10,108 nucleotides of DNA from assembly GCA_030592355.1 (NCBI GenBank), contig JAUVJE010000077.1, forward strand, positions 1 through 10,108. Direction: 5' to 3'. Within the stretch, counting starts at the first letter, position 1. Each line of letters starts with the position of its first letter. Positions 6,305 through 10,108 of the stretch are shown in pieces. A program made the position numbers and the translations under genes. The notes under the pieces were generated by a model. That model saw nothing but the letters and a program-made list of their open reading frames with translations, ran no database searches and was not told where the DNA came from. This DNA is from Clostridia bacterium. Lineage in GTDB: Bacteria; Bacillota; Clostridia; DUPQ01.

Positions 6305-8620
6305 CTAACCCCTGCTGTGTTTTGTCCTGGCAATGATATGATCCTGCATCTTTTCATCCAGCAAGCAGAACTTCTGGCTAAAGCCGGACACCCTGACTGA
6401 CAGATTCTTATATTGATCCGGATTTTCCCTGGCCTTTCTTAATGTCTCTTCATTAACAACATTAAACTGTACCTGCCCCACGCCTTTTTCTATTGCTGTC
6501 TTCAATAAAGATGTCATCTTTTCAATGTTTTCCCCATTGAATAATACAGGATCTACTTCAATAATTGCAGAGGTACTTCCAGCTGCCATATTATGGGGAA
6601 GCTTCGCAAGGGAATTAAACACTGCAGTGAGTCCCTTGAAATCCCTTCCCTGCATCGGCGACACGCTGTAGGCAAGATTTTCTCCCTTTCGGCGGCCATC
6701 GGGTGTAGCGGCTGTTTTCTCACCCGCTTCTATCATCCAGATAAAAGTAAACGGCTGGGCAAAAAAGCCCCCCTTCAGTATTCCTTTTTGCTTTTTAAGT
6801 ATTTTACAGTAATGTTCCATTATTTCAGCAGCAAATACATCTGCCCTGTCATCGTCATTTCCATACTTTGGGGCAAAATTCAGAATTTCCTGTCGGATGA
6901 TTTCATCGGGAAAATCCTCTTTTAAAAATAAAATAAATTCCGCAATGGTATATTTTTTATCTTTAAAAACAAATTTCTGTATGCTTGCCAACGAGTCAGC
7001 GACATTCGGTATACCCATGGGCATACTTTCGTGATAATTATATAAAGCCCCTCCTGCATTAAAATCCAGACCGCTTTCAAGACATCCTTTGGTTAGCATG
7101 GATTTATATGGAGAAGGTATATAAATGCTGTGTCTGAGTTCATTCCTGTTTGATTCGAAACACGCCAGTTTGATAAAATATTCAGCCTGCCGCTTATATG
7201 CGTTGATTATATCTTCCAGTTTCCCGAATTGTGCCGGATCGCCTGTTTCTACGCCTATTTTTACTCCTGTGGTCATACTCACCCCATTATTCATGGCAAG
7301 CTCAAAACATTTAAGAAGATTCACCCTGTTACTAACTGCATGTGGGTTCGCTTTTCCGGGAATGGTTATCTCCACGCAGCCTATTACTGCATAATTCCTT
7401 GCATCGTTAAGAGTTATACCATTGTCCACAAGCGCCGGTATGATTGTATCGTCATTAAAAAAGAAAGGTATCCCTTTTCCCAGGGCAACAAGTTCGAGAG
7501 ACCGCCTTATTAAAGCACGCGGACTTTTTTTATGAAGCCTCACGGATAAGCACCTTATAAAGCCAAGGGCTTCTGTGGCATCCAGCATTAAATATGTCAG
7601 TTCATTACCGGCATCTTTGCCATTGCAGTCAACACCGCCAAGTACTATTTGCTGAACATCATAATCCCTGTATAGCTTAATCCATAAACAGCAGATAATC
7701 TCAAAGGCGTCTTGTTTATTTAATCTGCCATCCTCAATGTCCTTTTTATAGTATGAATACAGTATCTGATCAAGCCTTCCCAATGAATTTGCATTTATAC
7801 CATCTTCCCAGCAATTGATAATATGTGCAAACCAAAGGCTCTGAACCGCCTCGCGGAATGTGGATGCCGGGCACTCGGGAACCCGTTTTAAAACACCGGC
7901 TATTTCAGAGAGTTCACTTTTTCTTTTTGAATCTTTGCATGTTTTTTTAAGTTCCAGGGATTTTTCCCTGTAATGCTGTCCAAATGAACATGCGGCATCA
8001 GAGATTATATATGTGCTTTCAAGCAAAAGTCTTTTTCCAATAGCCTGCGGGTCCTCCCGGTCTAATTCCTCCAGTATTTTCTTTATTTCACTGCGGATTC
8101 CGGAAAATCCCTTTCTTAAAACCTTTTCATAATCAATCACCGTATGGTTCTCGGCACATGACGCTGCCCACACAACGCCCTCATCTTTTGCCAATACTAC
8201 TTCCCTTGGTTTAACTGCAGCATATTCTTTTTCAGAAAACCTGTCTGCAACACTAACTGCTTTGTCCATTATGAATTCAATCTGTGTATCGTTAAGGCAG
8301 CCTTCCTTCAGGTATTCACGGAGCTTTCCCATCTCCTCTTTTTTTATATATTCAAATGCTCTTTCATATAAATTGCAGTTATCATTCCCATAATAATTGT
8401 ATCCGACAATCAATTCATCCTCGTTTATTACCGCCTTGCTGTTTTTAATTACACCTGCAAGTAAATAGCTCTTTAATTTCATCAAAGGAGTATCTTCTTC
8501 GCATGCGGATACCCCTACTAATCCCCAGTAAAGCCTCTGCCCTATATATTCCTTCTGATTGTCCTGCCAATCATATGCCTTTTCCCGTAACCTTATGATA
8601 TATTCCGGTAATTCGCGCAT
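6305..8620 (-). CDS. Glycyl radical enzyme (PFL-like, dehydratase/lyase type), substrate unknown
   Basis: A 771-residue glycyl radical enzyme. The glycyl-radical loop is R-V-S-G746-F-S-Q-K-F, 25 residues from the C-terminus, where an activase forms the radical. The thiyl residue lies in G-C415-V-E417, the Cys-x-Glu pair of the glycerol/diol dehydratase, choline lyase and hydroxyproline dehydratase branch. Pyruvate formate-lyase itself has two adjacent Cys here. N158-H159-T matches the position of the active-site His of glycerol-type dehydratases. Other family elements are 'TFREAVQSLWF', 'VADSLASI', 'TPDGRR' and 'QFNVVNEETL'. The loop has Phe and Gln where G-Y-S-A is usual. The start is backed by GGAGG at 8627-8631. 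The gene follows a URO-D superfamily gene by 71 bases, probably in one operon. No radical-SAM activase is present in the window. I cannot assign the substrate; the length is slightly below that of choline lyase. Confidence 0.95.
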   Translation of the reverse strand: MRELPEYIIRLREKAYDWQDNQKEYIGQRLYWGLVGVSACEEDTPLMKLKSYLLAGVIKNSKAVINEDELIVGYNYYGNDNCNLYERAFEYIKKEEMGKLREYLKEGCLNDTQIEFIMDKAVSVADRFSEKEYAAVKPREVVLAKDEGVVWAASCAENHTVIDYEKVLRKGFSGIRSEIKKILEELDREDPQAIGKRLLLESTYIISDAACSFGQHYREKSLELKKTCKDSKRKSELSEIAGVLKRVPECPASTFREAVQSLWFAHIINCWEDGINANSLGRLDQILYSYYKKDIEDGRLNKQDAFEIICCLWIKLYRDYDVQQIVLGGVDCNGKDAGNELTYLMLDATEALGFIRCLSVRLHKKSPRALIRRSLELVALGKGIPFFFNDDTIIPALVDNGITLNDARNYAVIGCVEITIPGKANPHAVSNRVNLLKCFELAMNNGVSMTTGVKIGVETGDPAQFGKLEDIINAYKRQAEYFIKLACFESNRNELRHSIYIPSPYKSMLTKGCLESGLDFNAGGALYNYHESMPMGIPNVADSLASIQKFVFKDKKYTIAEFILFLKEDFPDEIIRQEILNFAPKYGNDDDRADVFAAEIMEHYCKILKKQKGILKGGFFAQPFTFIWMIEAGEKTAATPDGRRKGENLAYSVSPMQGRDFKGLTAVFNSLAKLPHNMAAGSTSAIIEVDPVLFNGENIEKMTSLLKTAIEKGVGQVQFNVVNEETLRKARENPDQYKNLSVRVSGFSQKFCLLDEKMQDHIIARTKHSRG

Positions 8621-8691
8621 AGTTCCCCTCCTTGCCGGTAAGCAACCGTTTCTTTTCCCCAGCGTTGATCAAGGCCGTCTTATATGTTTTA

Positions 8692-9768
8692 TCATATTTT
8701 AATTGAGTATAATTTTTTCAAATAATATTTGTAATAATCCAGGGGAACTTCCGGCGACACCATGTCGTCAAGGGCTGGGATAAAGCCGCCTTCTAAAATC
8801 AACGGCATGAGTTTATCAATCTCGGCATCTATTGCCTTGGGTCCCAAAGGCAGGCAGCTTTTTGGTATTCCGCCGCTCATTTTCAGTTCTTTCCCGTACT
8901 TTTGCCTCAAAACCAACGGATCCATATTGGGCGAACACCGCTCGATCGGCCATATGCAATTCACCCCGTGATCCATGAGCATCGGAATCATTATATCAAT
9001 ATCCCCGGCCGTCCAAAGGCATATATTCTTAACATTATGTTCTTTGACTTCCTGAATGAGAATATCCTGATAAGGCAGCCAGAATTCTTTGTAAATATCC
9101 GGTGATATATGCGGCGCATTATTATATGCCAGATCTTCCATCAAAACAAGGATGTCGATATTTACGCTTGAAAGATAAGGTTTTATCATAGCAAGGGTAA
9201 AATCATTCCAAAAAGAGAACATTTCGTGTATGAGCTCCGGCTGGTCGTAAAATGCAAGCATGAATCTTTCCATACCCATCAAATAGAAACCGAGTCTGAA
9301 AAAATGCGGGAAAATTTCCAGTTCGACAGGCTTGCCCGAGTTGTTTATCTGCCGTACAACGGAATCCAAATTCTTAGGGAAGCGAATCTCAGGCTTCACT
9401 TCATATCTGTGTTTTATTCTTTTCCAGTCATCCATTGTTTTAACCTGGTGGTCAAGATAACCGTAATACATGGATGGGGCTATTTTCATTTTCTTTACTT
9501 TTGCCCCGTAGGTTGTATCGCTTTCTATAATACAATCCTCATCTTCATAAAATACTTTATGCTCAAATCTTGGTATCGGGGCCAACCCAACGGGAACTTT
9601 GATGAATTTATCCATGCCAAGGGCATCTTCAAGGGGCACTCCTGGCTCTAGTCCTTCTTTCACCCACCTGCTTACGGCTGTTTTTTCAAAGGGCTCGACA
9701 GCCATCACCGGTATTCTGTCAACCGGCTGGTAGTCCATTATTTTTTGAAAACGCTCTCTTTGGTTCAT
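8692..9768 (-). CDS. URO-D superfamily protein (MtaA/CmuA-like) upstream of the glycyl radical enzyme
   Basis: A 358-residue protein with the full length and features of the methyltransferase-like URO-D family. It opens with 'MNQRERFQKIMDYQPVDRIPV', typical of this group, and closes with 'GGFIPALDDMVSPEVPLDYY', the usual C-terminal strand and loop. The middle contains 'DYGVN'-like and 'MSGGIP' elements, the latter near residue 298. MtaA-type members normally have a H-x-C-G motif that binds zinc; here the equivalent place reads C250-L-W-T-A-G-D, with no His, and no Cys is seen in the C-terminal loop. The metal site therefore looks altered or lost. The start is supported by AGGAG at 9777-9781. 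It is the promoter-proximal gene of a likely two-gene operon with the glycyl radical enzyme. No corrinoid-binding protein is encoded nearby. Family call firm, reaction unknown. Confidence 0.9.
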   Translation of the reverse strand: MNQRERFQKIMDYQPVDRIPVMAVEPFEKTAVSRWVKEGLEPGVPLEDALGMDKFIKVPVGLAPIPRFEHKVFYEDEDCIIESDTTYGAKVKKMKIAPSMYYGYLDHQVKTMDDWKRIKHRYEVKPEIRFPKNLDSVVRQINNSGKPVELEIFPHFFRLGFYLMGMERFMLAFYDQPELIHEMFSFWNDFTLAMIKPYLSSVNIDILVLMEDLAYNNAPHISPDIYKEFWLPYQDILIQEVKEHNVKNICLWTAGDIDIMIPMLMDHGVNCIWPIERCSPNMDPLVLRQKYGKELKMSGGIPKSCLPLGPKAIDAEIDKLMPLILEGGFIPALDDMVSPEVPLDYYKYYLKKLYSIKI

Positions 9769-9788
9769 AACTAATACTCCTAGGGTGT

Positions 9789-9816
9789 ATTATATTCTAT
9801 TTTAATGCTTTGTTAA
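9789..9816 (-). promoter_or_regulatory. Sigma-A promoter of the URO-D/glycyl radical enzyme operon
   Basis: On the minus strand TTAACA (9816-9811) and a perfect TATAAT (9794-9789) are separated by 16 bases, matching the sigma-A boxes at 5 of 6 and 6 of 6 positions. Transcription would start near 9782, so the leader is only about 14 bases and begins at the AGGAG ribosome binding site. I see no palindrome or riboswitch in 9769-9840. The 71-base gap before the glycyl radical enzyme gene shows no equally good promoter. Confidence 0.72.
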
Positions 9817-9840
9817 CCGTTTTTACAAGTTTTTATTGTC

Positions 9841-10104
9841 ATGAAGGATGGGCTGCGGCATGTGTAATTCCATAATAATTTAAAATACCAAAAACATCTT
9901 GACAACTCTATTGGGTATCTCGAAAGCGTACTTTATGTAAAATTTCTTGAAGAAACCGGAGTAGAATGTGTATCTTCAGTCGGAAAACGCCTCTATATGC
10001 GTAAACCTACCGAAGACAGCCCGTTTGACCTGTTCTCCGATCTTGCCACAAGGCTTAGGCAATATGTTTTCTTCCGACAACGGCTGCTTATGCCAAAAAG
10101 ATAA
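9841..10104 (+). pseudogene. Probable remnant of an unrecognised gene, in-frame stop near its start
   Basis: From TTC at 9868 a frame stays open for 78 codons to TAA at 10102-10104. It has no ATG, GTG or TTG near its beginning. The same frame upstream holds ATG at 9841, seven more codons and a TAA at 9865-9867, with no ribosome binding site before the ATG. The translation looks protein-like: 'GYLESVLYVKFLEETG' suggests an amphipathic helix, followed by 'GKRLYMRKP' and an Arg-rich helical end 'LATRLRQY'. I do not recognise the family. It may be the C-terminal part of a decayed gene, or chance. Together with the promoter at 9789-9816 this is all I see in the gene-poor stretch 9769-10108. Confidence 0.35.
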
Positions 10105-10108
10105 AAAA

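Noticed and set aside
6593..6925. A 110-residue open frame on the plus strand inside the glycyl radical enzyme gene
   Set aside because: It is antisense to conserved motifs of that enzyme and has no support of its own.
6305..8620. Pyruvate formate-lyase proper
   Set aside because: The active site has a single Cys in G-C-V-E, not the adjacent Cys pair of PFL.
9226..9651. A 141-residue open frame on the plus strand inside the URO-D gene
   Set aside because: It is antisense to a clearly conserved gene, has no ribosome binding site and its translation shows no family signature.
17..9768. The two URO-D proteins as heme-pathway uroporphyrinogen decarboxylase
   Set aside because: Neither has the N-terminal RQAGR motif of HemE, and no other heme gene is nearby.

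Overview
The window looks like chromosomal DNA from an anaerobic Firmicute, most likely of the class Clostridia. The evidence is strong GGAGG-type ribosome binding sites, AT-rich near-consensus sigma-A promoters, a lipoprotein with a Gram-positive style lipobox, an oxygen-sensitive glycyl radical enzyme, and corrinoid-methyltransferase-like URO-D proteins. I cannot name the species. I saw no rRNA, tRNA, CRISPR array, insertion sequence or cobalamin-type riboswitch.

Layout. (1) Positions 17-1910, minus strand: a URO-D superfamily protein (17-1141), and upstream of it a small lipoprotein gene (1323-1910) that ends in its own intrinsic terminator (1264-1292), so the two are probably separate transcripts. 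(2) Positions 2000-6188, plus strand: a promoter and a 595-residue protein that resembles a TIM-barrel glycosidase. Next come two tandem 31-bp palindromes lying on an extended -10 promoter, then a tight two-gene operon encoding a condensation/alcohol-acetyltransferase-like enzyme and a zinc-ribbon protein with eight membrane segments. (3) Positions 6305-9816, minus strand: a promoter, a second URO-D superfamily protein (8692-9768), and 71 bases after it a glycyl radical enzyme (6305-8620). (4) Positions 9841-10104: a reading frame on the plus strand with no usable start and one in-frame stop, probably a gene remnant.

How the parts may work together. The URO-D/glycyl-radical pair is the most striking unit. 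The radical enzyme has an intact active-site Cys-Val-Glu and an intact glycyl-radical loop, but its substrate class is not obvious and no radical-SAM activase is encoded here. Its URO-D partner lacks the usual His-x-Cys-Gly metal motif. The acyltransferase/membrane-protein operon appears to be switched by a dedicated repressor acting at the double palindrome; that regulator is not in the window. The lipoprotein carries an internal duplication and a glycine-rich tail. Links between the four blocks are not shown by the sequence.
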